Source: Hydrogenophaga sp.
GTDB lineage: Bacteria; Pseudomonadota; Gammaproteobacteria; Burkholderiales; Burkholderiaceae_C
Direction: 5' to 3'
DNA: 32,606 nucleotides
NCBI RefSeq assembly: GCF_030656115.1
Contig: NZ_JAUSOO010000027.1
Coordinates: 1-32,606 of the forward strand
The notes under the pieces are model-generated. The model was not told the origin of the DNA. It saw only the letters and a list, made by a program, of their open reading frames with translations, and searched no databases. Shown piece after piece: positions 25,223 to 32,606 of the stretch (the first letter of the stretch is position 1; each line of letters begins with the position of its first letter). The position numbers and the translations under genes were made by a program.

Positions 25223-26209
25223 ATGAGCTGTCCCCGTCGTTCGTTTCTTTCCCGTTGTGTTCACACGGCACTGGCATTGGGTGCCACGCTGAACATGGGT
25301 TTGGCTGTTGCCCAGCCACCCACCACGAAACTCATGGTGGGTTTTCCGGCCGGCGGTGGCACCGACGCCATTGCCCGCATTCTGGCCGAGCGCCTGCAAA
25401 CCGAGTTGGGGGCGTCGGTGGTGGTGGACAACAAGCCGGGTGCGGGTGGTCAACTGGCGGCCCAGGCGCTCAAGGCCGCAGCGCCCGATGGCCACACGCT
25501 GTTTTTGAGCCACGACCACAGCATCACCATTTTGCCCATGGTGACCAAGAACCCGGGCTACGACTCGGCCAAAGATTTTGCGCCGGTCGCGGGCTTCGCG
25601 ACGTTCGTCAACGCGTTCGCCTTGTCCGGCGGAACGCCCGCCACCTCGCTCAAAGGCTATGCCGACTGGGTGCGCCAGCAGGGCGGTGGCAAGGGCGCGG
25701 TGGGCATTCCGGCGCCGGGCTCGGTGCCGCAGTTTCTGGTGCAAGTGATCGCCAAGCAAAATCAGCTGGACCTGGTGGCCGCACCTTACCGCGGCAGCGC
25801 GCCCATGATGGGCGACATGCTGGGCAACCAGATTTCGGCCGGTGTGGCGTCCATCCCCGACTTCATTGAAAACCACAAGGCCGGCAAGCTCCGCGTGGTG
25901 GCCGTCATGGGCACGCAGCGCCAGGCCGCCATGCCCGAGGTGCCCACCTTTGCCGAGCTGGGCCTGGCAGGTTTTGAAGACGTGCCTTATTACGGTGTGT
26001 TTGCCCCGGCCGGCACGCCCAAGGCCACGCTGGACAAACTGGGCGCCGCCATACAGAAAGCCATTGCCCAGCCCGATGTGCAAGGCAAGCTCACGGCCAT
26101 GGGGCTGACGGTGGGTTACATGACGTCGGAGCAACTGGCCGCGCGCGAACGCAGCTACGCCAAGGTGTGGGCCAAGATCATCAAGGACAGCGGTTTCCAG
26201 CCCCAGTAA
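25223..26209 (+). CDS. Bug-type tripartite tricarboxylate transporter receptor
   Basis: A 328-residue periplasmic solute receptor (TctC/Bug family). The signal peptide is about 30 residues (Arg at 5-6 and 11, hydrophobic to LAVA), then KLMVGFPAGGGTDAIARILAE at the mature start, the VDNKPGAGGQLAA motif, and LVAAPYRGSAPMMGDMLGNQI. GGAG seven bases before the ATG. No TctA or TctB permease is present, so it is an orphan receptor, common in Comamonadaceae, Bordetella and Cupriavidus. It probably senses or binds a small carboxylate. It follows pcaC and ends at a strong terminator. Confidence 0.95.
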   Translation: MSCPRRSFLSRCVHTALALGATLNMGLAVAQPPTTKLMVGFPAGGGTDAIARILAERLQTELGASVVVDNKPGAGGQLAAQALKAAAPDGHTLFLSHDHSITILPMVTKNPGYDSAKDFAPVAGFATFVNAFALSGGTPATSLKGYADWVRQQGGGKGAVGIPAPGSVPQFLVQVIAKQNQLDLVAAPYRGSAPMMGDMLGNQISAGVASIPDFIENHKAGKLRVVAVMGTQRQAAMPEVPTFAELGLAGFEDVPYYGVFAPAGTPKATLDKLGAAIQKAIAQPDVQGKLTAMGLTVGYMTSEQLAARERSYAKVWAKIIKDSGFQPQ

Positions 26210-26238
26210 GGGCTGTTCGCAGCGCCGCTGAAAACCCG

Positions 26239-26274
26239 CACCCGGCCCTGGGCATCAGGCGCCGGGTGTTTTTT
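26239..26274 (+). terminator. Intrinsic terminator of the Bug receptor gene
   Basis: CACCCGGC (26239-26246) and GCCGGGTG (26261-26268) form a perfect 8-bp stem, extended inside by CCTG/CAGG and followed by TTTTTT. It overlaps the last codons of the convergent gene (stop at 26255-26257). Confidence 0.9.
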
Positions 26275-26872
26275 CGGGTGTGTCCCCTGGGTTGTGTGCC
26301 TGGGCCTCACGCAATTGCTCGCGCAGGCGGCCCAGTCCCTGGCGAAAGGTTTCGGCGTCGCCATGTTCAAAGAACTGCGGGTAGCGCAGGTGCGCGCCCT
26401 GCAGCCGCCGCGCGTGTTTGATGGGGCACCAATACTGCTCGGTGCGGGCCGCCACCTCGCGGGCATAGGCCAGCACGCCGTTGCCGTAAGAGCAGTAGAA
26501 ACAGTTGAATTTCTCGATCGCGTTCAGATAGGGCAGGTCGCTGCGGTCAAACACCAGGTAATCGGCACGGCGCACTTTGTGAATGCGGTAAACCGGAAAA
26601 CACACGGCCTGGTACGTGCTGATGAACGCGTCCAGCAGCGCAAAGGCTGGCCAGCCCGCATAGATCACCGGCGCGCTCAGCAGCACCGTCCAGCGGCTGT
26701 GGCGCAGGTAGCTCCACAGGCCCACTTTTTGGCGTTGTTGCAGTTCCAGAAAGCGCTCGGCCAGCTCGGCTCGGCGGCGCACAAAAGCCGCGCGGTGTTC
26801 GCTGTATTCGGCTTCCAGCTGGTCTTCCAGCGCTTGCATGCGGGCCAGCAGTTCGTCAATGGTGGGGGGCAT
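26255..26872 (-). CDS. Conserved hypothetical membrane-associated protein with CxxC and distal Cys/His
   Basis: A 205-residue protein I cannot assign. It opens with a coiled coil (about residues 1-48, IDELLARMQALEDQLEAEYS), then a hydrophobic stretch (about 61-96, with WTVLLSAPVIYAGWPAFALL) that could hold one or two membrane helices. A conserved-looking soluble part follows with KFNCFYCSYGNG (Cys124, Cys127) and TEQYWCPIKHARR (Cys149, His153). Two Cys pairs of this kind could bind metal or be redox active. AGGAA six bases before the ATG supports the start. Its last codons lie in the terminator of the convergent Bug gene. It is downstream of the PAS-LuxR gene on the same strand. The pattern looks like a real conserved family. 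Confidence 0.75.
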   Translation of the reverse strand: MPPTIDELLARMQALEDQLEAEYSEHRAAFVRRRAELAERFLELQQRQKVGLWSYLRHSRWTVLLSAPVIYAGWPAFALLDAFISTYQAVCFPVYRIHKVRRADYLVFDRSDLPYLNAIEKFNCFYCSYGNGVLAYAREVAARTEQYWCPIKHARRLQGAHLRYPQFFEHGDAETFRQGLGRLREQLREAQAHNPGDTPEKTPGA

Positions 26873-26916
26873 CGTGGGTTCCTGGTGCAGGTTTTCGAGG
26901 GAGGTGGAACAGAGGC

Positions 26917-27534
26917 TCAGCCGGCCACGAGTTTGTGAACCAGGTCGACCGAACTGCCCGCCTGGTATTTGCGCATCAGCCGCGCCCGGTAAATCTCCAC
27001 CGTGCGGTGGCTGATGGCAAGCTGCTTGCCAATTTCCTTGCTGGTCAGACCGTCCATCAGGAAGGCCGCCACTTCGCGTTCGCGCGGTGTGAGTTCGGCG
27101 CGCACGGCGCGGCGCGAACTGAGGTCTTCAAAGCTCCAGATGCCCGCTTCGTGGGGCGCCTCGCGCCGCAGCGCCCGCCCGGTCACGTGGCACCAGAAGG
27201 TTTCTCCCTTCAGGCGGCCGTCCACCCGCTTCATGATGCGGTCGTCGGCGTAGGTGCCGCTCTTGCCCAAAATGGGTGCAATGCGCGCGCCCGTGCGCTC
27301 ATACTCGTCGGCGCTGGGGTACAAAATCTGAAAGCTCTGGCCTACCAACTGCTCACGGTCGGCGCCAAACATGTCGCACAGCGCCTGGTTGCAGTCCACC
27401 ATGGTGCGCTGGCGCGACAGGGCCAGCCCCACAGGGGCAAGGTCAAAGGCCAGTCGGTAGTCGATGCCGGTGGGGCTGCTCAGCGCCGGGCTCGCGGTGT
27501 CTGGTGTGTCGGGGGTGGGGTTCGGGTTAGTCAT
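26917..27534 (-). CDS. PAS-LuxR family transcriptional regulator
   Basis: A 205-residue regulator with an N-terminal PAS domain (about residues 25-125: FDLAPVGLALSRQRTMVDCNQ) and a C-terminal NarL/FixJ-type helix-turn-helix (about 145-200: ELTPREREVAAFLMDGLTSK, RTVEIYRARLMRK). There is no receiver domain, so PAS must sense the signal directly. The ATG at 27534 lacks a Shine-Dalgarno sequence. It is divergent from scoAB with 70 bases between the starts, and a perfect 8+8 dyad lies between them, so it probably controls scoAB and itself. The ligand is unknown; a ketone-body or acyl intermediate is a guess. Confidence 0.9.
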   Translation of the reverse strand: MTNPNPTPDTPDTASPALSSPTGIDYRLAFDLAPVGLALSRQRTMVDCNQALCDMFGADREQLVGQSFQILYPSADEYERTGARIAPILGKSGTYADDRIMKRVDGRLKGETFWCHVTGRALRREAPHEAGIWSFEDLSSRRAVRAELTPREREVAAFLMDGLTSKEIGKQLAISHRTVEIYRARLMRKYQAGSSVDLVHKLVAG

Positions 27535-27542
27535 TAGGTCAA

Positions 27543-27564
27543 ACTACGTATGTCTTTACGTAGT
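27543..27564. promoter_or_regulatory. Perfect inverted repeat in the scoA/PAS-LuxR divergent promoter
   Basis: ACTACGTA (27543-27550) and TACGTAGT (27557-27564) are exact inverted repeats with a 6-base spacer. Each arm contains the palindrome TACGTA. The position, 8 bases from the regulator start and 40 from the scoA start, suits a shared operator of the PAS-LuxR protein. Function inferred. Confidence 0.6.
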
Positions 27565-27604
27565 ATCGTCACCTTATCCCTGTTCAACCACTGGAGCAAC
27601 CGAC

Positions 27605-28306
27605 GTGAACAAGATTTACCCGAGCGCAGCCGAAGCCCTCAAGGGCGTGGTCGCTGACGGCCAACTCATCGCCGTGGGCGGTTTTGGCTTGTGTGGCATT
27701 CCCGAAGCCCTGATCGACGCCCTGCGCGATTCCGGCGTCAAGAACCTGACCGCCATTTCCAACAACGCCGGCGTGGACGACTTCGGTCTGGGCAAGCTGC
27801 TGCAGACGCGGCAGATCAAGAAAATGATCTCGTCGTACGTGGGCGAAAACAAGGAGTTTGAGCGCCAGTACCTGGCCGGCGAACTCGAACTCGAATTCAC
27901 GCCCCAGGGCACGCTGGCCGAGAAGCTGCGCGCTGGCGGCGCCGGCATCCCGGCCTTCTTCACCAAGACCGGTGTCGGCACCCTGGTGGCCGAAGGCAAG
28001 GAGCTGCGTGAGTTCGGCGGCGAGACCTACGTGATGGAACATGCGCTGTTCCCGGAAGTGGCGCTGGTCAAGGCCGACGTGGCCGACCGCTCGGGCAACC
28101 TGCGCTTCAACCTGACGGCGCGCAACTTCAACCCGGCCGCCGCCATGGCTGGCAAGATCTGCATTGTCGAGGTCGAGCGCATCGTTGCCACCGGCGAGAT
28201 CGCCCCGGACGACGTGCACCTGCCCGGTATCTACGTGCACCGCATCGTGCACAACCCCACGCCCGAGAAGCGCATCGAGAAGCGCACCACCCGCGACCGC
28301 AAATAA
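27605..28306 (+). CDS. scoA: 3-oxoacid CoA-transferase subunit A
   Basis: A 233-residue alpha subunit of succinyl-CoA:3-ketoacid CoA-transferase. It moves CoA from succinyl-CoA to acetoacetate or a related 3-oxo acid, so that ketone bodies can enter central metabolism. Seen: [17 protein letters not shown] near residue 24, [15 protein letters not shown], and [16 protein letters not shown] chose the GTG at 27605, preceded by GGAG 8 bases away; longer readings run through the dyad. The sequence is ScoA-like rather than PcaI-like, although pcaC is nearby and a 3-oxoadipate role cannot be fully excluded. Pairs with scoB 10 bases downstream. Confidence 0.93.
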   Translation: MNKIYPSAAEALKGVVADGQLIAVGGFGLCGIPEALIDALRDSGVKNLTAISNNAGVDDFGLGKLLQTRQIKKMISSYVGENKEFERQYLAGELELEFTPQGTLAEKLRAGGAGIPAFFTKTGVGTLVAEGKELREFGGETYVMEHALFPEVALVKADVADRSGNLRFNLTARNFNPAAAMAGKICIVEVERIVATGEIAPDDVHLPGIYVHRIVHNPTPEKRIEKRTTRDRK

Positions 28307-28316
28307 GGAGATCACC

Positions 28317-28955
28317 ATGCCTTGGACCCAAGACCAGATGGCCGCGCGCGCGGCGCAGGAACTGCAGGACGGCTTTTACGTGAACCTCGGCATCGGCATC
28401 CCGACGCTGGTGGCCAACCACGTGCCCGACCACGTCGAGGTGTGGCTGCAGAGCGAAAACGGCATGCTGGGCATCGGCCCCTTCCCCTACGAAGACGAGG
28501 TGGACGCCGACCTGATCAACGCCGGCAAGCAGACCGTGACCACGCTCAAGGGCTCGGCCATCTTCGGCAGCCACGAGAGCTTCGCCATGATCCGTGGCGG
28601 CAAGATCAACCTGTCCATTCTGGGTGCCATGCAGGTCACGGCCGAGGGCGACCTGGCCAACTGGATGATCCCTGGCAAGATGGTCAAGGGCATGGGCGGC
28701 GCCATGGATTTGGTGGCGGGCGTCAAGCGCGTCATCGTGCTCATGGAACACGTAGCGAAAAAGAAAGACGGCACCGAAGATCTGAAAATCTTGCCCGCCT
28801 GCACCTTGCCGCTCACCGGGAAAGGCGTTGTGGACCGCATCATCACCGACCTGGCGGTGATGGACGTGACGCCCGAGGGCTTGAAAGTGGTTGAACTCGC
28901 TCCGGATGTGACGCTGGAGCACCTGCAGTCCAAAACAGGTGTGCCCCTGATCTGA
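28317..28955 (+). CDS. scoB: 3-oxoacid CoA-transferase subunit B
   Basis: A 212-residue beta subunit. The catalytic glutamate that forms the CoA thioester is in [12 protein letters not shown] (Glu47). [13 protein letters not shown] precedes it, and [20 protein letters not shown] follows in the core. The ribosome site AAGGAG is ideal and lies 6 bases before the ATG; the gene follows scoA by 10 bases, so equal expression of subunits is expected. Two hairpins follow, the second a terminator. Confidence 0.95.
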   Translation: MPWTQDQMAARAAQELQDGFYVNLGIGIPTLVANHVPDHVEVWLQSENGMLGIGPFPYEDEVDADLINAGKQTVTTLKGSAIFGSHESFAMIRGGKINLSILGAMQVTAEGDLANWMIPGKMVKGMGGAMDLVAGVKRVIVLMEHVAKKKDGTEDLKILPACTLPLTGKGVVDRIITDLAVMDVTPEGLKVVELAPDVTLEHLQSKTGVPLI

Positions 28956-29007
28956 TCGCCTGATAGCATTTTGACAGCTGCAGTGGCTACACTGCACACC
29001 GGTTCAT

Positions 29008-29038
29008 CGCCCGCACCCGCACCCGGTGTGGGCGTTTT
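29008..29038 (+). terminator. Terminator after scoAB
   Basis: CGCCCGCAC (29008-29016) pairs with GTGTGGGCG (29026-29034), nine pairs including one G-U, with a 9-base loop and TTTT behind. A separate 7-bp hairpin TGCAGTG/CACTGCA (28979-28996) precedes it. Located between scoB and the GDT1-like gene. Confidence 0.75.
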
Positions 29039-29085
29039 CATTTGCGCAATGCCTGTGCATTTGGGTTGGTGTTTGGAGAATTTTG

Positions 29086-29649
29086 TTGGAAGCTTTTCTG
29101 TTGTCTACCGGTATCGTGGCCCTGGCCGAAATGGGCGACAAGACGCAGCTGTTGTCGCTGGTGCTGGCCGCGCGGTTCAAAAAACCCTGGCCCATCATCT
29201 GGGGCATTCTGGCGGCCACGCTGCTCAACCACGCCCTGGCCGGTGCGGTGGGCTCGTGGGTCATGGCCGCGGCGGGGCCCGATGTGATGCGTTGGGTGTT
29301 GGGTGTGTCCTTCATCGCCATGGCGGGCTGGATGCTGATTCCCGACAAACTGGACGACGAAGACGCGGTGCCCAAGCGCCAGTTCGGGGTGTTTTTCACC
29401 ACCACCTGGGCATTTTTTCTGGCTGAAATGGGCGACAAAACGCAAATTGCCACCGTGGCGCTGGGTGCGCAGTACGAGCCCCTGATCGCCGTGGTGGCGG
29501 GCACCACGCTGGGCATGATGCTGGCCAACGCACCGGTGGTGTTCTTTGGCGATGCCATCACGCGGCGCGTACCCATCAAGGCGGTTCACGCCGTGGCCGC
29601 GCTGATCTTTCTGGCGCTGGGCGTGGGTGTCCTGTTGAGCGGTGGGTGA
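29086..29649 (+). CDS. TMEM165/GDT1 family (UPF0016) cation transporter
   Basis: A 187-residue inner-membrane protein with six hydrophobic helices and two copies of the family signature EMGDKTQ (near residues 15 and 116), which line the ion path. Bacterial members export manganese (MneA-type); other family members carry calcium. I chose the TTG at 29086 (reading MEAFLLSTGIVALAEMGDKT), preceded by GGAGA at 6 bases; this is the usual family start. A GTG at 29026 lies inside the scoAB terminator and is unlikely. I see no yybP-ykoY (manganese) riboswitch upstream. The stop overlaps the GTG of a decayed MFS gene. Confidence 0.92.
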   Translation: MEAFLLSTGIVALAEMGDKTQLLSLVLAARFKKPWPIIWGILAATLLNHALAGAVGSWVMAAAGPDVMRWVLGVSFIAMAGWMLIPDKLDDEDAVPKRQFGVFFTTTWAFFLAEMGDKTQIATVALGAQYEPLIAVVAGTTLGMMLANAPVVFFGDAITRRVPIKAVHAVAALIFLALGVGVLLSGG

Positions 29650-29830
29650 ATTCCGTGGGTTTAAGCGCGAGCTGGGCCCCGCATGTCGGCTGGACGCTAC
29701 CGACTGCCCAGCGGGTGTATGCCGCGTTTTTTCTCTACGCGTTCGCCTGGGCGGCTTGTTCCCGCGCATGGGCGAGATTCAGCAACGCATGGGGGTGGGC
29801 GAGGGTGCGCTGGAAATCGTCGTCAACGTG
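29646..29830 (+). pseudogene. Remnant of an MFS transporter N-terminus
   Basis: Starting at a GTG that overlaps the previous stop (GTGA), one frame reads MNSVGLSA then QRVYAAFFLYAFA. A second frame continues with LGGLFPRMGEIQQRMGVGEG ALE. Together they look like the first helix and loop of an MFS permease (family pattern FFLYA.. GGLFPR.GEIQ..MGVGEGALG). A frameshift near 29750 separates the two halves, and the similarity stops at about 29800. The rest of the gene is missing up to the tRNA terminator at 29872. The identification is from motif memory only. Confidence 0.5.
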
Positions 29831-29871
29831 GACGCCGACCGCGCAGCGCCACGAAAGCTGAACGACGCACA

Positions 29872-29910
29872 GACATGAAAAAAGGCCCTGAAAGGGCCTT
29901 TTTTCATGTC
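29872..29910. terminator. 39-base perfect hairpin, bidirectional terminator
   Basis: GACATGAAAAAAGGCCCT and AGGGCCTTTTTTCATGTC form an 18-bp perfect stem with a GAA loop. A-run and T-run flank the GC core, so it terminates in both directions: the transporter side (plus) and the tRNA side (minus). It touches the tRNA CCA end at 29911. Confidence 0.9.
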
Positions 29911-29984
29911 TGGAGCGGGTGAAGGGAATCGAACCCTCGTATGAAGCTTGGGAAGCTGCCGTTCTGCCATTGAACTACACCCGC
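29911..29984 (-). tRNA. tRNA-Gly (anticodon UCC)
   Basis: The minus strand gives a 74-base cloverleaf: acceptor GCGGGTG/CACCCGC, D arm GTTCAATGGCAGAAC, anticodon stem-loop with CTTCCCAAG (anticodon TCC, reading GGA/GGG glycine codons), T arm GAGGGTTCGATTCCCTT, discriminator T and encoded CCA. It is followed on its own strand directly by the 39-base hairpin. Confidence 0.97.
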
Positions 29985-30024
29985 AGAGGCCCGAATCATA
30001 CCCGAGCCGGCTCAACGAGCTGGT

Positions 30025-30387
30025 TCAGGATTCCAGCCAGGCTCTGGCCAGAACTTCATGATCGGTGGAAAAGAACTCCATCGGAAAACTGGACACCGCC
30101 GACATGAAGAACAGCAGGGCACTGTCGCGCCACCTCAGGTTGCCGACAATGGCCATGCGGCTCACATGTTTCTGGATTTCCTTGTCCAGATCAATGTCAT
30201 CCCACTGCACAAAAGCTTCCAAATTCTGAAAGTCTGGATCGATCTGGATGATCACCCGCATCGGTCCATGTTTCATCATGTGTTCGTGCACAGCACGCTT
30301 GGCTTCGTCAACCTCTTCGCGTTTTAGCACGCCAGAGCCATGAAAAACAGCCAGGTCGGGAGACTCAAAGTAAATGCTGACAGTCAT
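30025..30387 (-). CDS. SpoIIAA-like (STAS/SEC14-type) protein
   Basis: A 120-residue protein resembling the SpoIIAA-like family (PF11964 type): strand-helix alternation with VIIQIDPDFQNLEAFVQWDD, HVSRMAIVGNLRWRDSALLF and a C-terminal FFSTDHEVLARAWLES. These proteins share a STAS-like fold and often occur singly in proteobacteria; their function is mostly unknown. I chose the ATG at 30387 (MTVSIYFESPDLAVF). The longer open frame would translate the 10-bp repeats and is not credible. Ribosome site weak. Downstream of gabD on the same strand, after 92 bases containing the minisatellite. Confidence 0.75.
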   Translation of the reverse strand: MTVSIYFESPDLAVFHGSGVLKREEVDEAKRAVHEHMMKHGPMRVIIQIDPDFQNLEAFVQWDDIDLDKEIQKHVSRMAIVGNLRWRDSALLFFMSAVSSFPMEFFSTDHEVLARAWLES

Positions 30388-30410
30388 GGTGACGGGATGG
30401 TGGAAGCGCC

Positions 30411-30465
30411 TTGAGGGACCGTGAGGGGCTGTGAGGGGCAGTGAGGGGCAGTGAGGGGCAGTGAT
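30411..30465. repeat. 10-bp minisatellite upstream of the SpoIIAA-like gene
   Basis: Three exact GTGAGGGGCA units (30431-30460), one GTGAGGGGCT (30421-30430), a decayed TTGAGGGACC (30411-30420) and a partial GTGA after the array. The period of 10 is close to one helical turn. It lies between the gabD stop and the SpoIIAA-like start. Confidence 0.92.
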
Positions 30466-30479
30466 GAAGCGGTCGGAGC

Positions 30480-31958
30480 TTACTTCATGATGTCGCCCAG
30501 GCAAAGGTACTTGATCTCCACGTAGTCGTCCATGCCGTGGTGCGAGCCTTCGCGGCCCAGGCCCGACTGTTTGACGCCGCCAAACGGCACGTGCTCAGTG
30601 GCCAAAATGCCCACGTTGATGCCCACCATGCCGTATTCCAGCGCTTCGGCCACGCGGAAGATGCGGCCCACGTCGCGGCTGTAGAAGTAGCTGGCCAGGC
30701 CGAACTCGGTGTTGTTGGCGGCGTCCACGGCTTCCTGCTCGGTTTCGAACTTGAAGATGGGGGCGAACGGGCCAAAGGTTTCTTCCTTGGCGCACAGCAT
30801 GTCGGCGGTGGCGTCGGCCACCACGGTGGGCTCAAAAAACTGTCCCGCCAGGCGCTTGCCGCCGGCCACCACGCGCGCACCCTTGGCCACGGCGTCGTCC
30901 ACATGGCGCTGCACTTTTTCCAGCGCGGCTTCTTCAATCAGCGGGCCCTGGTTCACGCCGTCTTCAAAGCCGTTGCCGACCTTGGCGGTCTTCACCTTGG
31001 CCGCGAACTTGGTGACGAACTCGTCGTACACGCCGCTCTGCACGTACAGGCGGTTGGAGCACACGCAGGTCTGGCCGGCGTTGCGGTACTTGCTGGCGAA
31101 GGCGCCTTCCACGGCGCTGTCGATGTCGGCGTCGTTGAACACGATGAAGGGCGCGTTGCCACCGAGTTCGAGCGACATCTTCTTCACCGTGGGCGCGCTC
31201 TGCGCCATCAGGATGCGGCCCACTTCGGTGGAGCCGGTGAAGCTGATGTGGCGCACCACGTCGCTGGCGCAGATGACCTTGCCCACGGCAATGGAGTTCT
31301 GGTCGTCGGCCGTGATCATGTTGAGCACACCGGCCGGAATGCCGGCGCGGATCGCCAGCTCGGCCGCGGCCAGAGCGGTCAGTGGCGTGAGTTCGGCGGG
31401 CTTGATGATGACGGTGCAACCCGCAGCCAGCGCGGGCGCGACCTTGCGCGTGATCATGGCCAGCGGAAAGTTCCAGGGCGTGATGGCCGCGCACACGCCG
31501 ATGGGCTGCTTGAGCACCATCAGGCGGCGGTTGTTGTCGAACTGCGGCAGGGTCTCGCCGTTGACGCGCTTGGCCTCTTCGGCAAACCATTCCACAAAGC
31601 TCGCACCGTAGGCGACTTCACCCTTGGCTTCGGCCAGGGGTTTGCCCTGCTCGGCGGTCATGATGCGGCCCAGGTCGTCCTGGTTGGCCATCAGCAGGTC
31701 GTACCACTTGCGCAGGATGGTGCTGCGCTCTTTGGCGGTTTTGCTGCGCCAGGCGGGCCAAGCGGCGTTGGCCGCGGCGATGGCGGCCTCGGCATCGGCC
31801 GGGCCGAGGTTGGCCACGTTGGCGAGCTTCTGGCCGGTGGCCGGGTCGAGCACGTCAAAGCGGCTGGCGCCCTGGACCCATTCGCCGTTGATCAGCGCGT
31901 CGGTCTTGAGCAGGGTTGGGTCCTTCAGCAGGGCCAGGGGGGAGGTTTTCGTGTCCAT
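30480..31958 (-). CDS. gabD: NAD(P)-dependent succinate-semialdehyde dehydrogenase (GabD type aldehyde dehydrogenase)
   Basis: A 492-residue aldehyde dehydrogenase. The general base motif is SLELGGNAPF (Glu near 264) and the nucleophile is in NAGQTCVCSNR (Cys298). ITPWNFPLAMITRKVAPALAAG and the final GSHHGMDDYVEIKYLCLG match GabD most closely. It oxidises succinate semialdehyde to succinate; related aldehydes are possible. An AAGGAGA ribosome site lies before the ATG at 31958. A perfect dyad (31985-32006) upstream suggests repressor control. Divergent from alaS across 251 bases. Confidence 0.92.
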   Translation of the reverse strand: MDTKTSPLALLKDPTLLKTDALINGEWVQGASRFDVLDPATGQKLANVANLGPADAEAAIAAANAAWPAWRSKTAKERSTILRKWYDLLMANQDDLGRIMTAEQGKPLAEAKGEVAYGASFVEWFAEEAKRVNGETLPQFDNNRRLMVLKQPIGVCAAITPWNFPLAMITRKVAPALAAGCTVIIKPAELTPLTALAAAELAIRAGIPAGVLNMITADDQNSIAVGKVICASDVVRHISFTGSTEVGRILMAQSAPTVKKMSLELGGNAPFIVFNDADIDSAVEGAFASKYRNAGQTCVCSNRLYVQSGVYDEFVTKFAAKVKTAKVGNGFEDGVNQGPLIEEAALEKVQRHVDDAVAKGARVVAGGKRLAGQFFEPTVVADATADMLCAKEETFGPFAPIFKFETEQEAVDAANNTEFGLASYFYSRDVGRIFRVAEALEYGMVGINVGILATEHVPFGGVKQSGLGREGSHHGMDDYVEIKYLCLGDIMK

Positions 31959-31984
31959 GTGTGTCTCCTTGGGAGGGTGGTGGG

Positions 31985-32006
31985 ATTATTTAACCTGTTA
32001 AATAAT
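31985..32006. promoter_or_regulatory. Perfect dyad upstream of gabD
   Basis: ATTATTTAAC (31985-31994) and GTTAAATAAT (31997-32006) are exact inverted repeats with a 2-base centre, in an AT-rich patch unlike its surroundings. This looks like the operator of a dimeric repressor (MarR/GntR-like size). It lies 27 bases before the gabD start. No regulator gene is adjacent, so the binder is unknown. Confidence 0.6.
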
Positions 32007-32044
32007 TATCGGCTATCGCCTCAGTGTTTTTTTGCATTGCGTGA

Positions 32045-32606
<562 letters not shown>

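Noticed and set aside
28956..29085. Possible yybP-ykoY manganese riboswitch before the GDT1-like gene
   Set aside because: Family members often have one, so I looked, but the region only shows a small hairpin and the scoAB terminator; none of the conserved blocks is visible.
30411..30465. CRISPR-like array
   Set aside because: The repeats are only 10 bp, directly tandem and without spacers; it is a minisatellite.

Overview
The window is about 32.6 kb of GC-rich chromosomal DNA from a betaproteobacterium, most likely a member of Comamonadaceae (Hydrogenophaga-like). The basis is the protein flavour: a Crp/Fnr N-terminus with the RHDILRCA block, a Bug-type solute receptor, a tandem glycine riboswitch in front of gcvT, and Burkholderiales-type dispersed repeats. 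I ran no search, so the genus is an inference. The region is dense and metabolic. I see no IS element, prophage, CRISPR array or plasmid module.

Layout: (1) 1-2548, minus strand: a cut Crp/Fnr regulator, a PaaG/oxepin-CoA-hydrolase-like crotonase and a PaaH-type 3-hydroxyacyl-CoA dehydrogenase. (2) 2625-6736: a FimV-like inner-membrane protein (plus) converging on a radical SAM protein that carries an in-frame dispersed repeat (minus). (3) 6971-13613: dadA behind a tandem glycine riboswitch, a three-gene TRAP transporter (dctMQP) and an M20 hippurate-hydrolase-type amidohydrolase, all minus, with a divergent LysR regulator. (4) 13668-18665, minus: gcvP, gcvH and gcvT behind a second tandem glycine riboswitch; repeats occupy both gcv spacers. 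(5) 18699-21676, minus: an unknown protein, a P-loop kinase and ETF-ubiquinone oxidoreductase. (6) 21847-26209, mostly plus: SDR, DMT permease and thioesterase in an overlapping operon, an AhpD-like protein (minus), pcaC and a Bug receptor. (7) 26255-29984: an unknown Cys-containing membrane protein, a PAS-LuxR regulator divergent from scoAB with a perfect dyad between them, a GDT1/UPF0016 manganese-type exporter, a decayed MFS gene and tRNA-Gly(UCC). (8) 30025-32606: a SpoIIAA-like protein with a 10-bp minisatellite upstream, a GabD-type aldehyde dehydrogenase with a dyad operator, and the 5' part of alaS.

Two themes connect the genes. One is glycine: two separate tandem glycine riboswitches control dadA (an amino-acid dehydrogenase) and the gcvTHP cleavage system. 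Next to dadA sit a TRAP importer and a hippurate-hydrolase-like enzyme that could release glycine from N-acylglycines. The other is acyl-CoA and aromatic catabolism: paaG/paaH-like genes, ETF-QO, SDR, thioesterase, pcaC, scoAB and gabD. The least-described elements are the matching riboswitch expression platforms, the repeat translated inside the radical SAM gene, the TACGTA dyad at scoA, and the minisatellite upstream of the SpoIIAA-like gene.
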